A stretch of 64,000 bases of DNA from positions 1-64,000 of the forward strand of contig DASXDG010000165.1 in NCBI GenBank assembly GCA_036490795.1, written 5' to 3'. Below, in pieces: positions 43,103 to 51,747 of the stretch (position 1 is its first letter; every line of letters begins with the position of its first letter). The notes beneath the pieces are model-generated. The model ran no database searches. It was not told where the DNA came from and worked only from the letters and a program-made list of their open reading frames with translations. A program made the position numbers and the translations under genes. The stretch is from JAFARZ01 sp036490795 (GTDB lineage Bacteria > Actinomycetota > Actinomycetes > Streptosporangiales > Streptosporangiaceae).

Positions 43103-44152
43103 ATGGGAGAGCCTCGCGGATACGGAAACCGGCGGTCGCGCCGATCGTTGCTTATTACGGCGGGAACGATCCTGCTAGTGGCCGCTGGGATAGTCGCCGC
43201 TTTCGTCGCGACGAATGGGCCGACACCCGCGCCGTCCCGGGCACAGTCCAACTCGGAGAGCACCTCCGACCGGGGCATCTGCCCGGCGAACCCGGCTGTC
43301 TATTCGGCCGCTTCCCGGTCGTGGCCTAACTGTGCGAGCACCGGCGTGCCCGCGGCGGCAACGATGGCCAAACTCGTCTCGCCCGCGCCGTCAGGCGATG
43401 GCGACGACACGGTCACCGAGATCAGGCAGTCGGGCACGGTCATCAAGAACGTGGAACTGACCGGCAGCATCGACGTCTACGCCAACGATGTGACGATCGA
43501 GGACTCGGTCATCAAGTCGCGCAACTGGTGGGGAATCAACCTACGGGAAGGGTTTCACAATCTGCGGATTGTGCACTGCACCATTGTCGGGCTTCCTGGC
43601 GCAGGACCAGACAACGGTTACGAGAACTACGGCGTCTCATCGGGTGGCACAAACGTGGAAGTCGGCTGGTCCAATATCTCTGGTTTTGGTGACGCTATCT
43701 CACTGGGCAGTGGCAATATCCATGACAACTACGTGCACGATCTGCAGTCGTTCATAGCGGCTCACTACACCTACTACAACCATGATGATGACGTAATATC
43801 GAACGGGGGTTCGGGGCTCAGCATCCAGCACAACACGCTGCTTGACCAGCTAACCCCGCAGAAGGGTGCGTCATCGGCCATTGGCCTTTACGACGATTTC
43901 GGCAAGGTGACCAACGTCTCCGTCGTGAACAACTTCCTGGCCGGCGGCGCGTTCACGCTCTACCCGGCAAGTCTCACGAGTGCGCATATCCGGATCACCG
44001 GAAACGTATTCTCCAGCATGTACTGGCCGAAGGGAGGGTATTACGGTCCGGTAGACACCTCCTACTGGGACGCTACCGGTACTGGCAATAAATGGTCGGG
44101 CAACTCCTGGGCGGACGGCTCCAGAAAGGGACGCCCGGTCACACCGCCGTAG
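43103..44152 (+). CDS. Secreted right-handed beta-helix protein
   Basis: The product has 349 residues; AAAGGGAGG precedes the ATG. An Arg-rich head (NRRSRRSLL) and a transmembrane/signal segment at about 16-36 lead into a Thr/Ser linker with a Cys-containing region, then parallel beta-helix repeats (VIKNVELTGSIDVYANDVTIEDSVIKSRNWWGIN, IHDNYVHDLQ). Such folds occur in polysaccharide lyases and hydrolases. The YNHDDDVISNGG segment has clustered acids that could bind Ca2+ or act in catalysis. Trimming or degrading the exported polymer is a plausible role. Confidence 0.8.
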   Translation: MGEPRGYGNRRSRRSLLITAGTILLVAAGIVAAFVATNGPTPAPSRAQSNSESTSDRGICPANPAVYSAASRSWPNCASTGVPAAATMAKLVSPAPSGDGDDTVTEIRQSGTVIKNVELTGSIDVYANDVTIEDSVIKSRNWWGINLREGFHNLRIVHCTIVGLPGAGPDNGYENYGVSSGGTNVEVGWSNISGFGDAISLGSGNIHDNYVHDLQSFIAAHYTYYNHDDDVISNGGSGLSIQHNTLLDQLTPQKGASSAIGLYDDFGKVTNVSVVNNFLAGGAFTLYPASLTSAHIRITGNVFSSMYWPKGGYYGPVDTSYWDATGTGNKWSGNSWADGSRKGRPVTPP

Positions 44153-44159
44153 CCGTAGC

Positions 44160-45272
44160 TCAGTCCTCCGGGGAAGGCTGATGCCGGGTCCGGGCTACAG
44201 TGGTCCGCGCCTGACGGTACCCGGCACGCAGTCGCTTAGCCCCCCGCAGAGCCCTAGTGTGCCGTCGTATCGCCTGGACCGCCCAGCGGCGAGCGGCCCA
44301 GCGAGCCACGTGGGCCGCGGCGAGCGGCGAATGAGTGGTAACCACGCCCTCACCGACGAATAGATCGCCGGTCTTCAGTTCGTCCTTATAGCGGTTGGCG
44401 CCGGTACCCAGGTCGATGAGCCCGACCCCATCCGCTGCCGCGCCCTCGGCTAGCCGCAGATGAAAGATGAGCCCCGGCGAGTAACGCGCGAAGTCCGTGT
44501 CGTAGGCGGGAAACCAGTGGGCCAGCACCTGACCGCAGCGGATACCGAAGTGCGCCGCTACCGGAACATCCCCCGCAAACAGCACTGAGAGCAGACCGCT
44601 CATATGGTTGCCGGTAGTGCTGAAGAGCGCCTCGGTAAGTCCTGCTATCCAGGGCTGCGCGAACAGATCCGCCTGGTTCGTCCGGCGGTACTGGGCCGAC
44701 TTCCACGCCATCAGCGTGCGAAGCAAGGCGGGGTCGGTGCTGGCCAAGACGAACCTGAGCTCACCCACCTCGCGGCCCAACTTGCGCGCCCGGCGTGGCA
44801 CGTTCTTTCCTAGCTGAGAATCTCCAGCCGTCAGACCGCGAAAATAGGCTTCGAATCCTCCGCTCAGCTCGATGACCGGCGACGGGCGCTGATCGGTACG
44901 AAACTTGTCGAAAGAGCGCTGGCCGCCGACTAGGTGGTCGAATTGCCAGACGGAAACCTGGCATGCCCGGAGCAGCTCGCGTCCGTCCCATTCAGCCCCG
45001 GGAGCGTGCACCAGCCCTTGCGCATCGGTCAGCCCGGCGGCGATCGGGACACCCACGCCGAGCCCGGTCCGCTCGAAAGGAAAAAAACCGACCGTGGCAG
45101 GTCCGTCGGTGAGCACCGCCACCCGGGCCCGCGGGCGAAACCGGCCCGCCGCGATCGTGAACTCCGGCGAAAGGAACGGGTTGGCGAGAGCCGGGGTCGA
45201 GCGCTGCATAGCGCGCCAGCGGTCGACGTCGTCCTCTCCCAGGTCACCTGGACGGATAACGGATATCCGCAC
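44160..45272 (-). CDS. GNAT/BioF2-like acyltransferase (FemAB superfamily)
   Basis: The product has 370 residues from the GTG at 45272, which follows GGAGG; the longer frame would enter the upstream deacetylase. The central part carries the GNAT_6 pattern: GDSQLGKNVPRRARKLGREVGELRFVLA, then ALFAGDVPVAAHFG-like and HWFPAYDTDFARYSPGLIFHLRLAE segments, ending with LIDLGTGANRYKDELKTGD. The family, found in many exopolysaccharide clusters, is thought to acylate sugars or amino groups. A basic tail follows. Convergent with the beta-helix gene. Confidence 0.82.
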   Translation of the reverse strand: MRISVIRPGDLGEDDVDRWRAMQRSTPALANPFLSPEFTIAAGRFRPRARVAVLTDGPATVGFFPFERTGLGVGVPIAAGLTDAQGLVHAPGAEWDGRELLRACQVSVWQFDHLVGGQRSFDKFRTDQRPSPVIELSGGFEAYFRGLTAGDSQLGKNVPRRARKLGREVGELRFVLASTDPALLRTLMAWKSAQYRRTNQADLFAQPWIAGLTEALFSTTGNHMSGLLSVLFAGDVPVAAHFGIRCGQVLAHWFPAYDTDFARYSPGLIFHLRLAEGAAADGVGLIDLGTGANRYKDELKTGDLFVGEGVVTTHSPLAAAHVARWAARRWAVQAIRRHTRALRGAKRLRAGYRQARTTVARTRHQPSPED

Positions 45273-45327
45273 CAGCGCTAACCTCCGTCGCCACAGTAGA
45301 CGGACTCCGCCAGCACTAGGTAGGGCC

Positions 45328-46011
45328 CTAGCGCCATGCCTTGACCTTGGAAGTGGCAGCGCGGCGGGTACGTTCATGCAGCGGACGGGCCGTCAGCACA
45401 TGGTCGCGGACCGTTCGGACGGTATCGTGCGCCATCATCGCGTAGCGGGGCTGCAGCCAGGCGCCTGCTCTGGCCCGGCGCCGATCACTGGTGAAAACCC
45501 GCTGGTAGCCGTATTCACGCAGCGTGCGAAGCACCTTCCGGTCATAGGATCCGAACGGGCAGGAAACCGACGTCACGTCCGCACTCGCGGCCTCGGCGAT
45601 CAGCGACCTGGCCAGCACGAGTTCCTCGCGCTCGGCTTCAGGGTCTAGCCCGCGCCAGGATCGATGGCGCATTCCGTGCAGGCCGATCGTCATTCCGGCG
45701 GTGTTCAGTGCCCGCAGGCCGGCCAGGTCAACGAAACCTGGCCGGCCAAGCCGGGCCGCTACTGGAAAGAACGTGGCGGACAGGCCGCGTTCCGTCAGCG
45801 CGGGCAGCGCCGTCTCCACATCGGAGGCGAATCCGTCATCAAATGACAGCTCGACCTCAGGGTGTGCCGCGAACTCATCGAGCAGCAGCAGGAACGTGTC
45901 CCTGGTAACCGCGTACGGTCGCTCCGCGGCGGTCAGGTCCGCCGTGGGCAGGCCGATCGCGTGAAAGCTGATGCCGATGATTTCGCCGGATGGACGCTTA
46001 CCGATCACCAC
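45328..46011 (-). CDS. Polysaccharide deacetylase (NodB domain)
   Basis: The product has 227 residues. The metal-binding and catalytic Asp pair is D58/D59 in ELSFDDGFASD; the HxxxH metal motif is H112/H116 in GLHGMRHRSW; SCPFGSYDRK is the third motif. No signal peptide is present, so it may act inside on lipid-linked intermediates or be exported otherwise. It lies 16 bp after the DUF4082 gene and 55 bp before the GNAT gene. Confidence 0.88.
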   Translation of the reverse strand: MVIGKRPSGEIIGISFHAIGLPTADLTAAERPYAVTRDTFLLLLDEFAAHPEVELSFDDGFASDVETALPALTERGLSATFFPVAARLGRPGFVDLAGLRALNTAGMTIGLHGMRHRSWRGLDPEAEREELVLARSLIAEAASADVTSVSCPFGSYDRKVLRTLREYGYQRVFTSDRRRARAGAWLQPRYAMMAHDTVRTVRDHVLTARPLHERTRRAATSKVKAWR

Positions 46012-46027
46012 CTGATATCCATTCGTC

Positions 46028-49000
46028 CTAAGGTTCGGTAGTCGTGAACACTACATCAACCCAGTAGTTGGATCCGTTGTAGCTGGACGACGGGAACGCG
46101 GACGAGCCACTGTAGAGATAGAGGCCGTCTCCATTGGCGTACGCGCCAGATGCCAGCGCGTGCAGCGGCGAATTGTCGATTCCCGCGTTGTTGAACTCGC
46201 CAGAGGTCACCGAGTAGCCACCGTTCGGAGCGTAGTAGGAGGCTACATACGTAGTATTCGCGGTCACCTGGATAGGACTGGAGAACGTGGCCGTCTGCCA
46301 GCCCGATGCCGTCTCATTCGTGAACGTGACCTGGCCGAGCAGAGTACCGGTCGAACTCCACAGGCTGCCGACATGCGTGCCGGTGTTGGCGGCCCCCTTG
46401 TAGAACTTGATCCCGGTAATCCATCCGCCGGTGTCCGCGGTGAACGCCACGCCGAGGTTGACCGCGCCCGTATCGCTGGACGAGACAACCGACGGTGTCG
46501 CATCGCTCTCGAAGATCGAGCATGGGCACTGCGTCGTTCCCGACGTGGTGAACGTCCAGTCTTCCGGACCGGACATCGCGATGCCGCCCAAGGTCGTCGC
46601 ACCGCTCAAGGCAGCCGAGTACTTGGTAGCCGCTGTGAGCGGCGAGTTCGGCGTAAACGTGAGCACAGTGCCCGCGCTACTGAGCGACGAACTGCCCGCT
46701 ATCGAGTTTCCTTGAGAGTCGGTCAGCGAGAAGACGGCCGTACCTGCCTTGATCGCCTTGCTGAAGGTCATGGTGACCGTCGTGCCGACCGCCACGCCGG
46801 TGGCTCCGGCGGACGGCACGGTAGTGGCCGTAGGCGCCGTCGTGTCGGGCTGGAAGTCCACGTCGACCCAGTAGTTCGCGGAGTTGTAGCTGTTGTCGGG
46901 GAATGTTGTGGACGTACCGTAGCCGTAGACTCCTCCGCTGGCCACTGCGGTCAGCGGGCCATTAGACACCGCGGACGACAGGCCGCTCGCAGTGTCCGCG
47001 TAGTGGCCGGAACCGGTGTGGTACGAGGCCACGTAGGTCGTCCCGGCTGTCACGGTGACCGGGGTGGAGAAGTCGAGCTCCTCCCAGCCCTGGCTGGACT
47101 CGTTCGTAAACGTGCCGGTCGCTAGCTCGGCACCGGACGAGCTCCACAGCGTTCCGGTATGGGTTCCGGTGTTGTCAGGAACCTTGTAGAAGCGGACACC
47201 GGTGATCGTTCCGTCGGAACTCGGCGTGAACGTGACGCCGAGTTCTACCGAACTCGAGTCGCTGGCGTCGGTGACGTTCGAGGGCGCCACGTCCGGCCAG
47301 ATCGCGCACGGGCAGGCGCCGCTCACATCGAACGCCTTGCTCGTGGTGAACGTGTACGAGTACGGCGTCATCGTCTGGCTGAACGCGTCCGTGGCCCCGC
47401 TCACCGACACCGAGTACGTCGTATTGGCGGCGAGCGGACTGGTCGGCGCGAAGGTCGCCACCTCATCGGTGCTGTCGAAGGTGACATGGCCGGGCACCGG
47501 AGTCCCGCTTTGCGTCACGGTGAACGACACCGAACTTGGTACTACCGGCTCGCTGAACGATACCGAAGGCGAGAGCGGCAGCGGGTTGCTGGAGGAGCCG
47601 GCGACCGGAGTCGAGCTGACCACCGACGGCGGAGCACCCTTAGGCTGGCTGGAATCGAAGACCACGTCGACGCCGTAACTGGTGCCCGCGTACGAATGCG
47701 TCGGGAAGCCAGGACCGCCGGAGTTATACACGCCGTTACCGGCGGTCGAACTCATGTAGTCCGACGCGGGCGCGATGAGCGGTGGCGTATTGAGCTGCCA
47801 GTCGAACTCGTCCAGATCGCTGGCGTAATCGCCGTCGGGATCGTAGTAAGACACCACGTAGGTGGTGTTCGCGCTTATCTCTATCGCGTTGGCGAAGTCC
47901 AGCGTCTGCCAGCCACTGGCCGTCTCACTGGTAAAGGTACCGGTGGCAAGCAGGGTTCCCGAGGCGGTCCACAGCGACCCGGTATGCGTGCCGTTGTTGC
48001 CCGCGCCCTTGTAGAACCTGACACCGACTACCCAGCCGGGCACCGTCGCCTGGAACTTCACGCCGAGCTCGTAGGGGGTAGTGTCCTCGGTCGACGTGGT
48101 GGCCGGCGTGTAGTTGGCACCGAACAAGCCGCACGGGCAACCGACGGTTACCGACACGCCTGGGCCCGGCTTCTCGGTGTTGAGGCTGTCATCGGTCGCC
48201 CGCGACATGATCGTCACCTTGCCGTCACCGGTCGCCGGCCACGTGTAGCTCCAGGTCACGCTCGCGCTGTCGGTAGACATAGTGGTCACCGGGTGCCACG
48301 TCGAGCCACCGTTGGTGGACACTTCGACACCCGCGACGACGCCGCCGCCGCTGTCGGTAGCGGTGCCGCTGATCGTGACCGTGCTGCCGTTCTGGATGCT
48401 CGCACCGGCCGACGGCGAGGTGACCGTCGAGGTTGGCGCCGTCGTGTCAGTCAACGCCGAACCGGCGACCAGGCCCGACATGAGCGTGCCGGGCTGTGCA
48501 CCCATCATCGCCAGCAGGTTCACGGTCGCTTGCTGCATCGCGGTGTTCGTGCCGTTGTCGTCGCCGTCGTGGTTGTTGTTGAGGCCCCAGGCCCACTGGA
48601 CGGTCCCGGCGTCGAACACCAGGGCACCACTCGCTGCCCGGTACAAGGTCAGGCTGTTACAATCCTCAGCCGGCCCGATGTCCTCGTTGACGGTCAGCAA
48701 AGCTTGCGACGCGTCTTCACATGTCTTGGACATGTCGATCTCACCCGGTGGCCTGAGCCCGTTGTCGACATCAGAGTCCCACTCATAGCCGAGCGTCTCG
48801 TCCGGGAAGGTGTACGTCTGGGTGGGCGACAGGTTGGCCACGGCGGTATGCGCCCAGATTTTCAGCTTGGCATACGCCCCGGTAACCGAGTCCGCATAAG
48901 AACAGCAGTTCACCGTCCATAGCTGGCCGGTCAGCGCGTTCTCCGGCTGCCCGCCGTCACCGGGCGGACTGAACCTCGGATCTCGCCACGCCCCAGTCCA

Positions 49001-50149
49001 TGTCGGCGGATCTCCAGGATCGCTTTGCGTGTTATCCAGGCTCTCCTTATAGGTGATCAGCGTTCGGTACGGCTCATTGCCGTACTGGCTGTTCGCCCAC
49101 CGGGTCTTCCACCACATGAGGTTGCCGGAGAAGAACGCGAGGTTGACGCCTGCGTTTCTGGCATTGGTGATACTGGTCCGGTCGCCCGCGTCGAAGTATT
49201 CGGAGTGGCCGGCCGTCATCAGCGTCTTGTGCTGCTCGATCGTGGATGCTGCGCCTGGAGCCGAAAGCGCCGACTGGCTGGTGTAGCTGATGTTGTAGCC
49301 GTTTTCCTCGAGGTTCTCGATCATCGGGAATTCGGCGTAGAAGAAGTAATCCTGTCCGTTCGGGGTGTCGAAGCGGGTAGCGAACGGCCGGTTGTAACTG
49401 ACCTGGACGGCCCGGCCCGGGTCGAGCTCGCTGCAGCACCAAGGATTGCCGGTGGCGTCGCCGACATACAGGCTGTAGCCGCCCCAGTCGTTGTACGCCT
49501 GCCACGTCTCGTCCGAGGTCATGTACAAGATGTCAGCGGTGCTCGCGTTGTTCGTCACCACGAACGGGATCTGGTTCTCATCGCTGGTGCCGTCGGTCCG
49601 CTGGATGTGCGCGAAGTAGACACCAGAGACCGCGGTGGTCGGCACGCTCCAGGAAGCGGAAACCCCCCAGTTTCCGCAGTCGACCAAGCCCGTCGTGGTG
49701 TTCGTGTTACAGGCGGGCTGATTCTGCGACACCGTGATGTTCGGCGTGATGCTGGTAATCAGCCGCGCCCCGTCGCCGCCGTAATAGCCCATCCGGTAGA
49801 TGTCTACCGTGTAGCTCTTGGCGGGCGACTCGATCTTGAAGTTGATCGTGCCTCCGACGTTCACGCTGAACGGATCGGAGAAGCCCTGGATGGTTTTCCC
49901 TTCGCCATCCCCCACATCCCAGACTGACTGTGGTGTCCCTGGCAGTTCGTTCTCGCACACGATCGGGTTGGCGCATGTCGTCGCGGCCGACGCCGTCGCG
50001 CCCGAGACGTTGGGGATCACCGCGCCGGTGAGGATGACGGCACTCACCCATGCGAACAACTTCAGGCGTTTACCCGGAACCCGTGGCTTGATGCGAACCG
50101 GGAGGATCCTGAATCGTATGTTGCGTAGCCGTGGGCTCTTCATTTCCAT
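46028..50149 (-). CDS. Giant secreted protein: N,N-dimethylformamidase beta-like domain plus three DUF4082 modules
   Basis: The product has 1373 residues from the ATG at 50149 (GAGGTGGGG precedes; a second ATG follows two codons later). A signal segment near 30-55 ends in Ala-rich sequence. About 60-545: a domain like the C-terminal part of the N,N-dimethylformamidase beta subunit (GFSDPFSVNVGGTINFKIES, YRMGYYGGDGARLI, TAGHSEYFD, FSGNLMWWKTRW). About 560-665: an Ig-like domain. Then three DUF4082 modules (each with GVRFYKG or GIKFYKG, GTHTGSLW-like, TYVVSYY) separated by two Big_5 Ig-like domains. DUF4082 modules are carbohydrate-binding-like. A cell-surface polysaccharide role is inferred from context. 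Confidence 0.88.
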   Translation of the reverse strand: MEMKSPRLRNIRFRILPVRIKPRVPGKRLKLFAWVSAVILTGAVIPNVSGATASAATTCANPIVCENELPGTPQSVWDVGDGEGKTIQGFSDPFSVNVGGTINFKIESPAKSYTVDIYRMGYYGGDGARLITSITPNITVSQNQPACNTNTTTGLVDCGNWGVSASWSVPTTAVSGVYFAHIQRTDGTSDENQIPFVVTNNASTADILYMTSDETWQAYNDWGGYSLYVGDATGNPWCCSELDPGRAVQVSYNRPFATRFDTPNGQDYFFYAEFPMIENLEENGYNISYTSQSALSAPGAASTIEQHKTLMTAGHSEYFDAGDRTSITNARNAGVNLAFFSGNLMWWKTRWANSQYGNEPYRTLITYKESLDNTQSDPGDPPTWTGAWRDPRFSPPGDGGQPENALTGQLWTVNCCSYADSVTGAYAKLKIWAHTAVANLSPTQTYTFPDETLGYEWDSDVDNGLRPPGEIDMSKTCEDASQALLTVNEDIGPAEDCNSLTLYRAASGALVFDAGTVQWAWGLNNNHDGDDNGTNTAMQQATVNLLAMMGAQPGTLMSGLVAGSALTDTTAPTSTVTSPSAGASIQNGSTVTISGTATDSGGGVVAGVEVSTNGGSTWHPVTTMSTDSASVTWSYTWPATGDGKVTIMSRATDDSLNTEKPGPGVSVTVGCPCGLFGANYTPATTSTEDTTPYELGVKFQATVPGWVVGVRFYKGAGNNGTHTGSLWTASGTLLATGTFTSETASGWQTLDFANAIEISANTTYVVSYYDPDGDYASDLDEFDWQLNTPPLIAPASDYMSSTAGNGVYNSGGPGFPTHSYAGTSYGVDVVFDSSQPKGAPPSVVSSTPVAGSSSNPLPLSPSVSFSEPVVPSSVSFTVTQSGTPVPGHVTFDSTDEVATFAPTSPLAANTTYSVSVSGATDAFSQTMTPYSYTFTTSKAFDVSGACPCAIWPDVAPSNVTDASDSSSVELGVTFTPSSDGTITGVRFYKVPDNTGTHTGTLWSSSGAELATGTFTNESSQGWEELDFSTPVTVTAGTTYVASYHTGSGHYADTASGLSSAVSNGPLTAVASGGVYGYGTSTTFPDNSYNSANYWVDVDFQPDTTAPTATTVPSAGATGVAVGTTVTMTFSKAIKAGTAVFSLTDSQGNSIAGSSSLSSAGTVLTFTPNSPLTAATKYSAALSGATTLGGIAMSGPEDWTFTTSGTTQCPCSIFESDATPSVVSSSDTGAVNLGVAFTADTGGWITGIKFYKGAANTGTHVGSLWSSTGTLLGQVTFTNETASGWQTATFSSPIQVTANTTYVASYYAPNGGYSVTSGEFNNAGIDNSPLHALASGAYANGDGLYLYSGSSAFPSSSYNGSNYWVDVVFTTTEP

Positions 50150-50298
50150 CCCCACCTCAATGCTCGGGCTACGGCGCGAGTCCGGGCGAGGCCGCACCGG
50201 ATTCCCGCGATCGCATGAGCAAAATGACTTCTACTGTGTGAGACACGGAGCCGGGCCGTTTGGATGGCCGCAGCTATTGGATTTCTAATTGCTATCCG

Positions 50299-50314
50299 GA
50301 AACATTTATGTTTC
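50299..50314. promoter_or_regulatory. Palindrome GAAACAT-TT-ATGTTTC upstream of the DUF4082 gene
   Basis: A perfect 7-bp inverted repeat with a 2-bp spacer in the A+T-richer gap between the acetyltransferase stop and the DUF4082 start. It is about 150 bp before the start codon. Confidence 0.5.
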
Positions 50315-50378
50315 AGATCGGCAAAGATGCCGCCGATCCTAATCTGCTGTTGTCATCGGCTACGTGTCACAGCATTGA

Positions 50379-51038
50379 TCAGAGGACAAACCGGCTGACC
50401 TGCATTTGCATAGCGCGAATCATCGCTGCTGGTAAAGCTACCATTGGTAGCAAGCCTCCGTCCCTCTCGTGATATGTCTCGCCGGTAGCCGGACACCGCC
50501 ATTGCCCAGCGGACATCTCGAGCAGCCGGACGCCAGCCCGGCCGACCCAGCCAATCCGGCGGGCGGGCACGCCGGCCACCAATGCGAAATCAGCCACATC
50601 CCTGGAGACGACGGCCCCGGCGGCCACCAGCGCCCACCGGCCGATCTCACAGCCGGCTACGATCACCGACCTGGCGCCGAGCGATGCTCCCTGGCGGACC
50701 ACGACACCGCGCGCGTCCCAGTCCGCCGTCCGCTTCAGGCGTCCCTCGACGTCAGTCGAGCGAGGGTACAGGTCGTTGGTGAGTACGGCAGCCGGGCCGA
50801 CGAACACGCCGTCCTCAAGCACTGCGGGCTCGTAGACCAGTGCATAGTTCTGCAGCTTGACGTTGTTGCCAATGCTCACTCCCGGGCCGACGTACGCACC
50901 CCGGCCCACGATGCAGTCGCTGCCCAGCTTGGCGTGTTCCCGCACCTGAGCCAGGTGCCACACGGTGGTACCAGGGCCGAGCACCGCGCGCTCGTCCACA
51001 TCGGCCGTCTGCTCTATCTGTATCCGGAGACTGTCCAT
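50379..51038 (-). CDS. WlbB/WbpD-like UDP-sugar N-acetyltransferase
   Basis: The product has 219 residues, almost wholly a left-handed beta-helix of hexapeptide repeats (VDERAVLGPGTTVWHLAQVREHAKLG onwards). VFVGPAAVLTNDLYPRS, GVVVRQGASLGARSVIV and VPARRIGWVGRAG closely follow the pattern of WlbB/WbpD, which acetylate the 3-amino group of UDP-GlcNAc3N-uronic acid. A C-terminal extension with CPATGETY is extra. With the Ugd, Gfo/Idh/MocA and DegT enzymes it could complete a di-acetylated uronic acid pathway. Confidence 0.85.
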   Translation of the reverse strand: MDSLRIQIEQTADVDERAVLGPGTTVWHLAQVREHAKLGSDCIVGRGAYVGPGVSIGNNVKLQNYALVYEPAVLEDGVFVGPAAVLTNDLYPRSTDVEGRLKRTADWDARGVVVRQGASLGARSVIVAGCEIGRWALVAAGAVVSRDVADFALVAGVPARRIGWVGRAGVRLLEMSAGQWRCPATGETYHERDGGLLPMVALPAAMIRAMQMQVSRFVL

Positions 51039-51056
51039 CGCGCTGCCCTCCCGCCG

Positions 51057-51698
51057 TCAATCAGTGCGCTTCAGGGCATCGATATCGCCGGTAGCCCGGT
51101 AGAGATCGTCGGCCCCGGCCGATAGCGTCGACATCGACCGCCGCAGCGTCTGCGCGTCCTGCGGTGTTTTGAAGTACTGGTGTCCCTTGGATATCGACGC
51201 CTGGCAGTTGGCCGCACCGCGGCCGAGGTCGGCGAGCGCCGTCTGATACAGGTGCTGCATCGCGGCATCGGGAATCGGCGCGCCCGCCCGGGCAGCGCTG
51301 ACCCCAGCGGCGAGCTTGACACAGGCACCACGTGCCGCCGCATACTGCCGCAGCCCGACGGCCTGCAGCGCGACGCCGACTTGACCGGACACCACCTTGA
51401 GCGCGGCACCACCGGGCCCGGAGTCCCATGCCTTGACCGAACTGACACGCGCCTTCGGCACCGAGAGAACGCCGGTACCGGACCGGGTGGCCGCACTGGC
51501 GGCCGCCGTAGGACCACTTGGCGCTGAGTTCTCGCCAGCCGCGCCCGACGTTGCCTGAGCACCAGGAGCCGAGCTTGCCGCAGATGGGCTTGCCGGGCTG
51601 GAGGTGCAGCCGACGGTCAGCCCGATCATTGTGATACATACCGTGGTGGCCATTGCCGTCAGGGCAGAACCCTTCCGCTGGAGCCTCGCACTCGCCAT
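51057..51698 (-). CDS. Ala-rich exported lipoprotein, paralogue of the next gene
   Basis: The product has 213 residues from the ATG at 51698, which follows GAGGAGGG by 8 bp. A signal peptide ends in TVGC (possible lipobox), then an Ala/Ser/Pro linker of about 45 residues. The C-terminal domain (about 85-210) is shared with the upstream gene: GQVGVALQAVGLRQYAAARGACVKLAAGV, PIPDAAMQHLYQTALADLGRGAANCQASI and ADDLYRATGDI. Two Cys in it may pair. The fold looks all-helical. No known family is recognised. Confidence 0.75.
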   Translation of the reverse strand: MASARLQRKGSALTAMATTVCITMIGLTVGCTSSPASPSAASSAPGAQATSGAAGENSAPSGPTAAASAATRSGTGVLSVPKARVSSVKAWDSGPGGAALKVVSGQVGVALQAVGLRQYAAARGACVKLAAGVSAARAGAPIPDAAMQHLYQTALADLGRGAANCQASISKGHQYFKTPQDAQTLRRSMSTLSAGADDLYRATGDIDALKRTD

Positions 51699-51747
51699 CA
51701 GATCTACCCTCCTCATGGCACTAGTCCTAGCTGGCCGGTCCGCTCAC

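Noticed and set aside
47159..48922. 587-codon open frame on the plus strand
   Set aside because: Antisense to the clear DUF4082 protein; composition (Arg/Gly/Val with no hydrophobic core) is that of a shadow frame.
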